From Microtetraspora malaysiensis (GTDB taxonomy: Bacteria > Actinomycetota > Actinomycetes > Streptosporangiales > Streptosporangiaceae): a stretch of DNA of 64,000 bases. The first letter of the stretch is position 1. Each line of letters starts with the position of its first letter. A model generated the notes under the pieces. It was not told the DNA's origin and searched no databases. It saw only the letters and a list, made by a program, of their open reading frames with translations. Location of the stretch: contig NZ_BBYJ01000016.1 of assembly GCF_001528665.1 (NCBI RefSeq), positions 1 through 64,000 of the forward strand, in the 5' to 3' direction. A program made the position numbers and the translations under genes. Positions 48,610 to 57,422 of the stretch are shown here, one piece after another.

Positions 48610-49908
48610 ATGACGCCACGGGCCGGTGACCATGCCATCGTCTTGGGAGCGGGAATCAGCGGGCTGCTCGCCGCCCGGGTGCTGACCGATTTCTACGACC
48701 GGGTGACGCTGGTCGAGCGGGACGCGCTGGACGGAGATGGGCCGCGCAGAGGCGTGCCACAGGGCTTTCACGCCCACTCCCTGCTCGCCAGAGGCCTCCA
48801 GATCATGGAGGAACTGTTTCCCGGCGTGACCGGGGAGCTGCTCGCGGCGGGCGCCGTGCCGTACGCGGCGGCGCAGGTTCGCATGATCATGGGTGGGCTC
48901 GAGTTCGCCCGCGCGCCGGCCGGGGACATCGGGGTGTCGGCGACCCGGCCCTTCCTGGAGGGGCACCTCCTGCGGCGGGTACGGGCGCTGGACCGCGTGG
49001 CGATCGAGGACGGCGTCCAGGTCACCGGCGTGCTGGCCAGGGGAGACGAGGTCGTCGGGGCGAGCGTCGCCGGGCCGGACGGGGAGCGGGAACTGTCCGC
49101 CGACCTCGTGATCGACGCGATGGGCCGGGGCGGGCGCACCCCCGCCTGGCTGGAGGCGCTGGGGTTCGACCGCCCGGAGGAAGACACGATCCGGGTCGAG
49201 GTCGCCTACGCCACCCGGTACGTGCGATTTCCCGACGGGGCGGTGGAGGGCGACCGCATGGTCCTCGTCGGCACGTCCCCCGAAACGCTCAAGGGCGCGG
49301 CCCTCTGCGAGGTGGAGGGCGGCCGCTGGCTGGTGACGCTGGGCGGCAGTGCCGGCGTCCGCCCGCCGGCCGACCCCGAGGACTTCCTCGCCTGGGTCGA
49401 CGAGGTGCTCCCGCCCGACGTGGCCGCGGCCGTACGCGATGGCGAGGCGCTGGGTGAGATCGGCGTGGCCAGGATGCCGACGAGCGTCCGGCGCAGGTAT
49501 GAGCGGCTGGGCCGGTTCCCGAAGGGGCTCCTGGTCACCGGGGACGCGATCTGCCACTTCAACCCGATCTACGGCCAGGGCATGTCGGTGGGGGCGCTGG
49601 ACGCGCTCGCGCTGCGCGACTGTCTGCGCGAGGGGACCCGGGCCCTGGCCGGCCGGTACTTCGCCGCCGTCGCGAAGGCGCTCGACCCGCCGTGGCAGCT
49701 CTCGACCGGGGCGGATCTGGCCCTGCGGGAGGCCGGGAACCAGAAGACCGTGGCGAGCCGCGTCCTCAACGCCTACCTCGGCAGGATGCGGCGGGCGGCC
49801 GCGCGGGACTGGCGGGTCGCGGAGGCCTTCACCCGGGTGACCGGGCTGATCGATCCGCCGTCGGCGCTGGCCCGCCCGGCCGTGATCTGGCGGACGCTGC
49901 GCGGGTGA
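48610..49908 (+). CDS. FAD-dependent oxidoreductase/monooxygenase
   Basis: A 432-residue flavoprotein with IVLGAGISGLLAARVLTDFY (FAD Rossmann), GVPQGFHAHSLLARG, the DG-like VIDAMGRGGRTPAWLEALG and the GD motif VTGDAICHFNPIYGQGMSVGALDA. It matches a group of actinobacterial oxidoreductases related to 2-polyprenyl-6-methoxyphenol hydroxylase. Substrate unknown. ATG 48610 leaves the cofactor motif at residues 9-29, as expected. Confidence 0.8.
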   Translation: MTPRAGDHAIVLGAGISGLLAARVLTDFYDRVTLVERDALDGDGPRRGVPQGFHAHSLLARGLQIMEELFPGVTGELLAAGAVPYAAAQVRMIMGGLEFARAPAGDIGVSATRPFLEGHLLRRVRALDRVAIEDGVQVTGVLARGDEVVGASVAGPDGERELSADLVIDAMGRGGRTPAWLEALGFDRPEEDTIRVEVAYATRYVRFPDGAVEGDRMVLVGTSPETLKGAALCEVEGGRWLVTLGGSAGVRPPADPEDFLAWVDEVLPPDVAAAVRDGEALGEIGVARMPTSVRRRYERLGRFPKGLLVTGDAICHFNPIYGQGMSVGALDALALRDCLREGTRALAGRYFAAVAKALDPPWQLSTGADLALREAGNQKTVASRVLNAYLGRMRRAAARDWRVAEAFTRVTGLIDPPSALARPAVIWRTLRG

Positions 49909-49927
49909 GACACATCCGTCCGCGACG

Positions 49928-50533
49928 TCAGCGGTCGCCCTCCCCGCGGGCGGCCAGGGCCTCGCCCAGCTCGTCCGCGTGCCGCAGCGTCCGGACCAGG
50001 AACGGTACGGCGAACGCGGTGACCGACCGCTGCGCGCCCCGCGCCCTGGCGGCCTCCCGCACCTCGGCGGCGATCGCGGACAGCGCGGCCACCGCCTGCA
50101 GGGTGAGGCCGACGATCAGGCCGATCCGGTCCGGCCGGACCCCGAACCGCCGCAGCGGCCCGAGCCCGCCCTCGACCGCGGCCACCACGTCGTCGATCCT
50201 GGTGGTGATCGTGAACAGGTTCGCCGCGGCCAGGGCGGTCACGACGCGCAGGCACACCACCAGCGCCCGATCCGCGCCGAGCAGCCACCACTGCACCGCG
50301 AACACGAACGCCGCCAGCACCCCGAGCGAGCGGGCCACCCCCGCGCAGCGCCGGAGGGAGACCCGTGCCACGCCGTACGCGAGGACGACGGCGGCGCAGA
50401 TCCCGCCGAGCCAGACGGGGGAGCGCAGCGCGAACACCGCCGCCGCCAGGGCGAGCAGGGCGGCGAACTTCCAGCCGGCCGGCACGCGGTGCACCGGGCT
50501 CGACCCGGGCTCGTACCATCCGCCCGCCGTCAT
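49928..50533 (-). CDS. bioN: ECF transporter transmembrane component (BioN/EcfT type)
   Basis: A 201-residue membrane protein with about five helices and the EcfT coupling motifs (RIGLIVGLTLQAVA, EAARARGAQR with Ala-Arg-Gly). EcfT links the substrate-binding S component to the ATPase. The ATG shares ATGA with the ecfA stop; it is the last gene of the BioY operon. The symbol is by operon context. Confidence 0.82.
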   Translation of the reverse strand: MTAGGWYEPGSSPVHRVPAGWKFAALLALAAAVFALRSPVWLGGICAAVVLAYGVARVSLRRCAGVARSLGVLAAFVFAVQWWLLGADRALVVCLRVVTALAAANLFTITTRIDDVVAAVEGGLGPLRRFGVRPDRIGLIVGLTLQAVAALSAIAAEVREAARARGAQRSVTAFAVPFLVRTLRHADELGEALAARGEGDR

Positions 50534-51204
50534 GTCACGAGCGCGCGGTAGTGGCGCAGCGCCGGCCCCGGCTCGTCGTCCGCGACGACCCGGCCGCCGT
50601 CGAGCACGACGACGCGGTCGAAGCCGTCGAGCAGGTCGAGATCGTGGGTCACCATCACGACCTGCTGCCGCAGACCGGTCAGCATCTCGGCGAACCGCCG
50701 CTTGTTGCGCAGGTCGAGCAGCGTCGTCGGCTCGTCGCAGACGAGCACGGCGGGGTCGAGCGCGAGCATGGCGCACAGCGCGAGCAGCTGCTTCTGGCCG
50801 CCGGAGAGCTGGTGGGCGGGATGGTCGGCGTAGCCGGCCAGGCCGTACTCGGCCAGCACCTCGGCCGCCCGCTCGGCGCGCTCCCGGCGGGAGAGCCCGG
50901 AGCGGCGCAGCGAGAACGCCACGTCCTCGCCCGCCGTGGGCATCACGATCTGGCTGTCGGGGTTGGTGAAGACGAACCCGACCCGCCGCCGCACCTCGCG
51001 GCCCTGGCGGGCCGGGTCGAGTCCGTCCACCAGGACGCGTCCGGAGGCCGGCAGGACCAGGCCGTTGATCATGCGGGCCAGCGTGGACTTGCCGGAGCCG
51101 TTCGCGCCGACGAACGCCACCCGCCGCTCGGCCAGGCGCAGGTCCACGCCGGACAGCACGACCCGCTCGCCGTAGCGGTGCCCGACGTCCTCGAACTCGA
51201 TCAC
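50530..51204 (-). CDS. bioM: ECF transporter ATPase (BioM/EcfA type)
   Basis: A 224-residue ABC ATPase: Walker A GANGSGKST, Q-loop FTNPDSQIVMPT (the Q-loop seen in CbiO/EcfA), signature LSGGQKQ, Walker B VLVCDEPTTLLD and H-loop VTHDLDLLDG. GTG 51204 overlaps the thiolase stop (GTGA). It powers biotin uptake with BioY and BioN. Confidence 0.9.
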   Translation of the reverse strand: MIEFEDVGHRYGERVVLSGVDLRLAERRVAFVGANGSGKSTLARMINGLVLPASGRVLVDGLDPARQGREVRRRVGFVFTNPDSQIVMPTAGEDVAFSLRRSGLSRRERAERAAEVLAEYGLAGYADHPAHQLSGGQKQLLALCAMLALDPAVLVCDEPTTLLDLRNKRRFAEMLTGLRQQVVMVTHDLDLLDGFDRVVVLDGGRVVADDEPGPALRHYRALVT

Positions 51205-52325
51205 CGCACCGCCTCCCACATCGCGGCCACGCCGACGCCTCCGCCCGCCGACAGCGCGGACAGGCCGCGGCCCGCGCCGCGTACCCGGACCAGGGTGGCG
51301 AACAGCCGCACCACGAGCACCGCGCCGGACGCGCCCCACGGGTGGCCGAGCGCGATCGCGCCGCCGTCGGGGCTGACCGTGTGCTCGTCGATGCCGGCGG
51401 CGTCCAGGCAGGCGAGCGTCTGTCCGGCGAAGGCCTCGTTGAACTCGACGACGTCCGGCGTGCGGCCGAGCACCGTCTTCATGGCCGGGACCGCGCCCAG
51501 GCCGAGCCGGTTCGGATCGACGGCCGAGGTCGCCGAGGCGGTCAGCCGCAGGCCGGGCAGTCCGAGCCGGCGGCGGAGCGTCTCGCTCACCACGAGCACG
51601 GCGGCGGCTCCGTCGTTGATGCCGCACGAGTTGGCCGCCGTCGCGGTGCCGCCGGGGGTGAACGCGGGCCGGAACCGGGCGAGGCGCTCCACCGTGAACC
51701 CGGCGCGGGGCCGCTCATCCTGCTCGACGCCGCCGATCGGGACCAGCTCGGCCGCGAACCGGCCGTCCCGTACGGCCGCGACGGCCCTGGCGTGGCTGCG
51801 CGCGGCGAAGGCGTCCTGCCGCTCGCGCGAGACGCCCGCCTCGGCGGCCACCAGGTCGGCGGCCGGGCCCATGTCCGGGTCGCCGATCTCGGCCGGGGCG
51901 AACGGCGCCCGCGCGTAGGGGCGCGGCGGCTCGCCGGGGGACGCGGGACGCCACGCCCGGATCGGCGCGGTGGAGGCGCTCTCCACGCCCCCGGCGAGGT
52001 ACGCCCGCCCCTCCCCGGCGCGGATCATCGCGGCGGCGAGGACGATCGCGGCGAGCCCGCTGGCGCACTGCCGGTCCACAGTCATCCCGGGGACGCCCTC
52101 GCCCAGCCCGGCGCGCAGGGCCGCCATCCTGGCCGGGTTGCCGCCGGGACCGAAGACGTTGCCGAGGACGACGTCGTCCACGCTGTCCAAGCCGGCGTCG
52201 TCGAGCACGGCGCGCAGCACCGGAGCGGCCAGCTCGTCGGCGGCGTACCGGCGCAGCGCGCCGTCCGCGTTGCCGATCGGGGTGCGCCGCGCCGCGACGA
52301 CCACGGGGGTGAGGTCGTCGTTCAT
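51201..52325 (-). CDS. Thiolase family protein in a biotin operon (YhfS-like)
   Basis: A 374-residue thiolase fold: nucleophile Cys in DRQCASGLAAI, His/Asn in NEAFAG, GGAIALGHPWGASGA. The C-terminal Cys of the usual CxGGG motif is Ser here (ALSAGGGVG). That Cys is the general base in typical thiolases, so activity may be altered. Bacillus pairs a thiolase, an acyl-CoA ligase and BioY in yhfS-yhfT-yhfU; the same trio here suggests pimeloyl precursor metabolism. Both ends overlap neighbours by 4 nt. Confidence 0.82.
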   Translation of the reverse strand: MNDDLTPVVVAARRTPIGNADGALRRYAADELAAPVLRAVLDDAGLDSVDDVVLGNVFGPGGNPARMAALRAGLGEGVPGMTVDRQCASGLAAIVLAAAMIRAGEGRAYLAGGVESASTAPIRAWRPASPGEPPRPYARAPFAPAEIGDPDMGPAADLVAAEAGVSRERQDAFAARSHARAVAAVRDGRFAAELVPIGGVEQDERPRAGFTVERLARFRPAFTPGGTATAANSCGINDGAAAVLVVSETLRRRLGLPGLRLTASATSAVDPNRLGLGAVPAMKTVLGRTPDVVEFNEAFAGQTLACLDAAGIDEHTVSPDGGAIALGHPWGASGAVLVVRLFATLVRVRGAGRGLSALSAGGGVGVAAMWEAVR

Positions 52326-53635
52326 CGCAGCGGCTCGGCCGGGAGGGTGCCGTCCCGCAACTGACGGGTGATCGCGGCGCGGGCCGGCTTGCCGGACGGC
52401 GTGCGGGGGAGCGCGCGCGTCGCCAGCCAGCGGCGCGGGCGTTTGCCCGGTTCGAGCGCGGTCCGGGCGGCGGCGCGCAGGTCACGCAGGGCCGGGCGCG
52501 CGTCCGCGCCGACCTCGACGACGGCGGTGACGATCGCGCCGAGCGCCGGGTGCGGGGTGCCGGTGACGAGCACGTCCGTCACCCCGGGGACGCCGCGCAG
52601 CACCGCCTCGACCTCCTCGGCGGACACGAGCCGGCCGCCGCTGGACACGACCGCCCCGGCCCGGCCGCGCACCACGAGGCAGCCGGACGGGTCCAGTTCG
52701 ACCCGGTCGCCCACGGTGGACCATCCGGCGCCGTCCGGTTCGAGCCCGCCGTCGCGGAGGCGGCCGCCGTACGCCAGGGGCGAGTTCACCCACAGCAGTC
52801 CGTCGCGGATGTCGAGCCGTACGCCGGGGACCGGGCGCAGGCCGTCGTCGCCGCGGCGGATCGCGATCAGGGAGTGCTCGGCGGAGCCGTAGTACTCGAT
52901 CAGCTCGGTGTCCGGCAGCAGCCGGGCGAACCGCTCCCGCGTCTCGGCGCCGAGGTGCGCTCCGCCGCAGACGACCGTGCGCAGCGTGCAGGCCGCCCGC
53001 AGGTCCGGCCGCCGGTCGAGTACGGCGAGCAGCCCGGCCAGCATGGCCGGGACCAGATGGACGGCGGCGGCGTCGCGGGCGGCCCCGGCGGCGGCCTCCG
53101 GGTCCCAGCGCGGCGAAAGCCGCAGTTCGTGGCCGCACCACAGCGCGTGCAGCGCGCCGAACAGGAACAGCGACGAGCTGAGCGGCCCGGGGATCAGCAC
53201 GGGCCCGGGAAGACGGCCGAGCGCGGCGAAGCTGCGCAGCCACGACCCGCGGGTCCGGATGAGCACCTTGGGCCGGGAGCTGCTGCCGGAGGTCGTCGGC
53301 AGGTAGAAGAAGGTGTCGTCGTCCCCGGCGGGCGTGATCCCGTGGGCGGCCGGGGACGGCGTGCCGGTGACCACGAGGTGCGGGCGGGCGTCGGCGAGTA
53401 CCGCCGCGCGCTCGCGCGGCGTCCACGCCGGCTCGACCATCAGCGTGGCGGCGCCGAGCAGGTCCGCGCCGAGGAACCACGCCAGCGCGTCCCACGGGTC
53501 CGCCACGTCGACGGCGATCCGCGCGCCCGCGCCGACCCCGCGCCCGGCCAGCAGCCGCGCGGCCCCGTGCGCCCGGGCGAGCAGCGCGTACGGGACCCGG
53601 GCCGGGCCGAGGACCGGAGGCGTGGCGAGGGTCAT
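52322..53635 (-). CDS. AMP-dependent acyl-CoA synthetase/ligase (YhfT-like)
   Basis: A 437-residue ANL-family ligase. The P-loop is TTSGSSSRPK, A5 YYGSAEHS, the A7 Asp in STVGDRVEL, and the C-terminal lysine in RTPSGKPAR. It is short for a fatty acyl-CoA ligase. It sits between bioY and the thiolase with ATGA overlaps at both ends. It presumably activates pimelate or a fatty acid for biotin synthesis; biotin itself as substrate is possible. No bioA, bioB, bioD or bioF in the window. Confidence 0.8.
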   Translation of the reverse strand: MTLATPPVLGPARVPYALLARAHGAARLLAGRGVGAGARIAVDVADPWDALAWFLGADLLGAATLMVEPAWTPRERAAVLADARPHLVVTGTPSPAAHGITPAGDDDTFFYLPTTSGSSSRPKVLIRTRGSWLRSFAALGRLPGPVLIPGPLSSSLFLFGALHALWCGHELRLSPRWDPEAAAGAARDAAAVHLVPAMLAGLLAVLDRRPDLRAACTLRTVVCGGAHLGAETRERFARLLPDTELIEYYGSAEHSLIAIRRGDDGLRPVPGVRLDIRDGLLWVNSPLAYGGRLRDGGLEPDGAGWSTVGDRVELDPSGCLVVRGRAGAVVSSGGRLVSAEEVEAVLRGVPGVTDVLVTGTPHPALGAIVTAVVEVGADARPALRDLRAAARTALEPGKRPRRWLATRALPRTPSGKPARAAITRQLRDGTLPAEPLR

Positions 53636-54186
53636 CGGGCCCGCTTCGCCGATCCGGCCAGCTGTCCGGGCAGGGCACGGTGCAGGGTGGCGGCGATCAG
53701 CGCCACCGTCACGGCCTTGGCCACGTCGCCCGGCAGGAAGACCAGCGACTGCGTCGCGGCCGCGGGCAGGTCGCCGGTGTAGAGGCCGAGGAACGGAACG
53801 CCGATCAGGTAGTCGGCGGCGAGCCCGGCGGCGCCCGCCGCGAACAGCACCGGCAGCCGGGGACGCGCCGCGCGCTCCACGATCAGGCCGACGACCAGCG
53901 CCGACAGGATCCAGCCCAGCAGGAAACCGCCGCTCGGGCCGAGGAAGGGGCCGATCCCCGCGCGCCCGCCGGACAGCAGCGGCAGGCCGATCGCGGTCAG
54001 CGCGAGCAGCAGCACGACCGACGCGGTGCCACGCCGCGCGCCCAGGACGGCCCCCGCCAGCAGCGGGCCGGCGTTCTGCAGCACGATGGGCACGCCGGAG
54101 GTTCCGACGTAAAAACCCGGGAAGATGCCGAGCACCGCGATGAAGGCGGCGAACACGACCGTCCGGGCCAGGTCGGCGGCGGGCAT
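53632..54186 (-). CDS. bioY: Biotin transporter S component BioY
   Basis: A 184-residue membrane protein with six helices. The BioY signatures are visible: VPIVLQNAGPLLAGAVLGAR near 45, and GPSGGFLLGW. I chose ATG 54186; the frame is open to TTG 54237, which lacks a good Shine-Dalgarno. It binds biotin outside the membrane. It opens the five-gene operon and overlaps the ligase gene by ATGA. No clear BirA or BioQ box was recognised upstream. Confidence 0.85.
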   Translation of the reverse strand: MPAADLARTVVFAAFIAVLGIFPGFYVGTSGVPIVLQNAGPLLAGAVLGARRGTASVVLLLALTAIGLPLLSGGRAGIGPFLGPSGGFLLGWILSALVVGLIVERAARPRLPVLFAAGAAGLAADYLIGVPFLGLYTGDLPAAATQSLVFLPGDVAKAVTVALIAATLHRALPGQLAGSAKRAR

Positions 54187-54338
54187 GGGGGTACGGGGTC
54201 CTGACACATCGGACACGATATCCAGCCGTCTCCCCAAGGCGAAGGCCGGGAACGACCCACGCCCGGGTGCAGTACTCAGACGGAGTCGGGTAGCCGTACT
54301 CAGGCGCGGAGGCCGGGGCGGGGCGGACCATCGGAGGC

Positions 54339-54632
54339 ATGAAGACCAAGCCCATCCAGCCCACGATGACGGCCGCCTACTACACCCAGTGCGTCATCTC
54401 GTTCGGGATCGCGCTCACCAGTGTCGCGGTCGGCGTCGCGTACCTGCCGGTCAGCCCGTGGGTGCGGGCGTTCCTGGGGGTCGGGGTGATGTACACGGTG
54501 ACGACGGCGTTCGCGCTCGCCAAGTGCGTGCGCGACCGGCAGGAGCTCGGCAACATGCACAGCCGGGTGGACCAGGCGCGCCTGGAGAAGCTCCTGTCCG
54601 AGCACGACCCGTACAAGGTGGACGGCGTGTGA
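54339..54632 (+). CDS. YiaA/YiaB two-helix inner membrane protein
   Basis: A 97-residue protein with two hydrophobic helices (FGIALTSVAVGVAYLPV and FLGVGVMYTVTTAFALAK), then a conserved tail KCVRDRQE and SRVDQARLEKLL. This pattern is the YiaAB family. Function unknown. Its end is 10 bp from the convergent response regulator stop. Confidence 0.85.
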   Translation: MKTKPIQPTMTAAYYTQCVISFGIALTSVAVGVAYLPVSPWVRAFLGVGVMYTVTTAFALAKCVRDRQELGNMHSRVDQARLEKLLSEHDPYKVDGV

Positions 54633-54642
54633 CCTCGGGCTC

Positions 54643-55290
54643 TCATTCCTCGTCCAGCCCGCGCTCGATCGCGTAACGGACCAGTTCGACCCGGTTGTGC
54701 AGCCGCAGCTTGCTCAGCGTGTTCTGCACGTGGTTCTGCACGGTGCGGTGGGAGAGCACCAGCCGTTCGGCGATCTGCCTGTACGAGAGCCCCTTGGCGA
54801 CCAGGCGCAGCACCTCGGTCTCGCGGTCGGTGAGCCGGGGGCCGTCGTCGGGCGGCGGCTGCGCGGCGAGCCTGCGGTACTCGCCGAGGACGAGCCCGGC
54901 GAGGCCCGGGGTGAACACGGCGTCGCCCTCGGCGGTGCGCCGTACGGCCTGGAGGAACTCCTCGCGGCTCGCGGACTTGATCAGGTAGCCGGAGGCGCCC
55001 GCCTTCACCGCGTCGAGGACGTCGTCCTGTTCGCCGCTCGCCGACAGCACGAGCACGTGCGGCGGGTGCGCGGAGGCGGCCAGCCCGCGGGCCACCTCGA
55101 CCCCGGACAGGTCGGGCAGCCGCAGGTCGAGGACGACCACGTCAGGGCGTACGGCCGCCGCGACCCGGAGCGCCTGGCGTCCCTCACCCGCGGTCGCCAC
55201 GATGTCGCAGCCGGCCTCGCTGAGATCGCGGGCGATGGCGTCGCGCCACATCGGGTGGTCGTCCACCACCATCACCCGCAGACCGTTCAC
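54643..55290 (-). CDS. NarL/LuxR-type response regulator
   Basis: A 215-residue regulator: receiver with VVDDHPMWRDAI, phospho-Asp in VVVLDLRLPDLSG and the late Lys in GYLIKS; C-terminal LuxR HTH LTDRETEVLRLVAKGLSYRQ with RTVQNHVQNTLSKL. GTG 55290 lies inside the 3' end of the kinase gene, overlapping by 107 bp. It is the partner of that kinase. Confidence 0.92.
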   Translation of the reverse strand: MNGLRVMVVDDHPMWRDAIARDLSEAGCDIVATAGEGRQALRVAAAVRPDVVVLDLRLPDLSGVEVARGLAASAHPPHVLVLSASGEQDDVLDAVKAGASGYLIKSASREEFLQAVRRTAEGDAVFTPGLAGLVLGEYRRLAAQPPPDDGPRLTDRETEVLRLVAKGLSYRQIAERLVLSHRTVQNHVQNTLSKLRLHNRVELVRYAIERGLDEE

Positions 55291-56431
55291 GACCGTAACT
55301 GTAGGACGGCCGGGCGGGGCCCGTGGAGGCCGTGGGCACGGTCAGTTCGACCTCGGTGCCCTGGCCGGGGACGGAGCAGACGTCCACCGCGCCGCCGAGG
55401 GCGGCGATCCGGCCGCGGATGGACTGGGCGACGCCGAGCCGGCCGGCGGCCTCCGCCTCGGCCAGGCGCCCGGCGGGGATGCCGGGGCCGTCGTCGCGTA
55501 CGGTCACGGTGACGGAGCCGCCGTCCCCTTCCGCGAGGACCCAGGCCAGGGCGCCCTCGCCGCAGTGCCGGCGCACGTTGTCCAGGGCGGCGGCGACCGC
55601 GGCCACGACCTCCTCGGCCGATCTCGCGGGCAGGAGCAGCGGTGTCGCGGGCGTGGCCACGGTCACCGAGGCGGAGCCGAGCCGGCGCAGCAGGACGCCG
55701 ACGTCGGAGAATCCCGCGCCGCCGGCGGGGGACGGGTCGGCCCGGATCAGCTCGCGCAGCGCCGCCTCCTGCTCTCCGGCGAGCCGTCCCAGTTCGGCGG
55801 CCTCGCCGCCGATCTCCAGACCGCGGCGCTGTACGAGGGCCAGTACCTGGAGGACGGAGTCGTGGATGCCGCGGGCGAGCCGCTCCCGCTCCCGGCCGGC
55901 CGCCTCCATCTCCACCGCCCGCTGGAGCCGCCGCTCGGCCTGCTCGGTGAGCCGGGCGACGTGGCCGACGACGGCCCCGGCCAGGATCAGCAGCGCCGAC
56001 CCGTTGAGGGGGACGAGGAGGTCGAAGCCGCGCAGGCCGCGCACCCACAGGTCGGCGGTCGACAGCAGGACCCCGGCCGCGACGCCGGCGCGGCGTCCTC
56101 CGTGCACCGCCCAGGCCAGCACGGGGCCGCCGATCCAGGTCGCCGTGATCGGCACGACGCCACCGAGCTCGGCCTCGGGCCCCTGCGCGTACGGCGAGGC
56201 GAGCAGGCAGCCCACTGTGACGAGCAGGTCGATCAGCAGCAGCGCCCGGCCGCGCGCGACGCGGTAGGCCGCCGTCGCCCCCGCCGTCCAGAGCGCCATC
56301 ACGCCGAGGATGAGCCACCCGAGGGCGGGTCGCCGGTAGTCTCCCGAGGCCGCGAGCAGCAGCGCGGCGTACGCGAGCGAGGCGACGCGGTACACCGCGA
56401 TGGCCCGCCAGAAGGGTCCGTCCGTGCCCAT
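55184..56431 (-). CDS. Sensor histidine kinase (HisKA_3, MASE-like membrane region)
   Basis: A 415-residue sensor. Five or six membrane helices occupy about 10-150. A coiled segment leads to the dimerisation/phospho-acceptor motif ERLARGIHDSVLQVL and an HATPase with VRDDGPGIPAGRL and GRLGVAQSIRGRIAALGG. The ATG at 56431 was chosen since the frame upstream is not membrane-like. About 36 C-terminal residues after TVPTAST are read from the response regulator's 5' coding region in another frame. The input signal is unknown. Confidence 0.9.
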   Translation of the reverse strand: MGTDGPFWRAIAVYRVASLAYAALLLAASGDYRRPALGWLILGVMALWTAGATAAYRVARGRALLLIDLLVTVGCLLASPYAQGPEAELGGVVPITATWIGGPVLAWAVHGGRRAGVAAGVLLSTADLWVRGLRGFDLLVPLNGSALLILAGAVVGHVARLTEQAERRLQRAVEMEAAGRERERLARGIHDSVLQVLALVQRRGLEIGGEAAELGRLAGEQEAALRELIRADPSPAGGAGFSDVGVLLRRLGSASVTVATPATPLLLPARSAEEVVAAVAAALDNVRRHCGEGALAWVLAEGDGGSVTVTVRDDGPGIPAGRLAEAEAAGRLGVAQSIRGRIAALGGAVDVCSVPGQGTEVELTVPTASTGPARPSYSYGRERSAGDGGGRPPDVARRHRPRSQRGRLRHRGDRG

Positions 56432-56568
56432 GAGCTCCCGAGTCTCTTGTCTCTCACTTTTATGCCATATGGACGGACTCTTGAGGTGGTGGGCCGTGTC
56501 CGCCGGTCCGTACGCGGAGATCAGTAGAGGGCAAGGGCGCCGGGGCCGCCGCGACCGGAGGGGAAGAC

Positions 56569-57387
56569 GTGGCTGCACACGCGAAGGCCCCGAGGCTGGC
56601 CGCGGAGCTGGCCGCGGAGTTCGCGGGCACGCTGATCCTGATCCTGTTCGGCACGGGCGTCGTCGCGCAGGTCGTCGCCGCCGGTCTCGGGAACCACGAC
56701 AGCATCGCGTGGGCGTGGGGGCTCGGCGTCACGTTCGGCGTCTACACGGCGGCGCGGATCAGCGGCGCGCACCTCAACCCGGCCGTCACCCTCGCGTTCG
56801 CGGTGTTCAAGGGCTTCGCCTGGCGCAAGGTGCTGCCGTACACGGCGGCCCAGACGCTGGGCGCGTTCGTCGCCGCGCTGCTCGTGCGGTGGAACTACGA
56901 CGAGGTGCTGGCCGCGGTCGATCCGGGCCGCACGCTCAAGACGCAGTTCGTGTTCTCGACCCTGCCGGGCAACGGGTCGCTGCCGGTGCCTCTGTGGGGC
57001 GCGTTCCGCGACCAGGTGATCGGCACCGCGATCCTGCTGTTCCTGATCTTCGCCGTGGTGGACGAGCTGAACGTCGCGCCGGGGGCGAACCTGTTCCCGG
57101 TCGTCATCGGGCTGATCGTGGTGGCGATCGGCATGGCGTGGGGCGCCAACGCGGGCTACGCCATCAACCCGGCGCGCGACTTCGGCCCGCGCCTCGCGTC
57201 GTTCATCACCGGGTACGCGACGGCATGGCGGGACCAGTACGGGGAGCTCTATTTCTGGGTGCCGATCGTGGCCCCGCTCATCGGCGGCGTGGTGGGTGCG
57301 GGCCTCTACCGGCTCCTGATCGCCCGGTTCCTGCCGGTGCCGGGGCAGGAGGTGGGCCGTGTCCCCACCGAGAACGAGGGCATCTGA
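56569..57387 (+). CDS. glpF: Glycerol uptake facilitator (MIP/aquaglyceroporin)
   Basis: A 272-residue channel with six helices and both NPA boxes (GAHLNPAVTLAF and YAINPARDFGPRL). The Asp after the second NPA (NPARD) marks glycerol facilitators over water channels. GTG start with GGAGGGG 5 nt upstream. It lies 35 bp before glycerol kinase. Confidence 0.92.
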   Translation: MAAHAKAPRLAAELAAEFAGTLILILFGTGVVAQVVAAGLGNHDSIAWAWGLGVTFGVYTAARISGAHLNPAVTLAFAVFKGFAWRKVLPYTAAQTLGAFVAALLVRWNYDEVLAAVDPGRTLKTQFVFSTLPGNGSLPVPLWGAFRDQVIGTAILLFLIFAVVDELNVAPGANLFPVVIGLIVVAIGMAWGANAGYAINPARDFGPRLASFITGYATAWRDQYGELYFWVPIVAPLIGGVVGAGLYRLLIARFLPVPGQEVGRVPTENEGI

Positions 57388-57422
57388 CCTGGTGAGGCGT
57401 GCGGCAGAGGGGGTGACATGCC

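Noticed and set aside
54270-54304. Operator-like direct repeat GTACTCAG upstream of the YiaA/B gene
   Set aside because: Two 8-bp copies 24 bp apart without a clear promoter or regulator link are too little to call a site.
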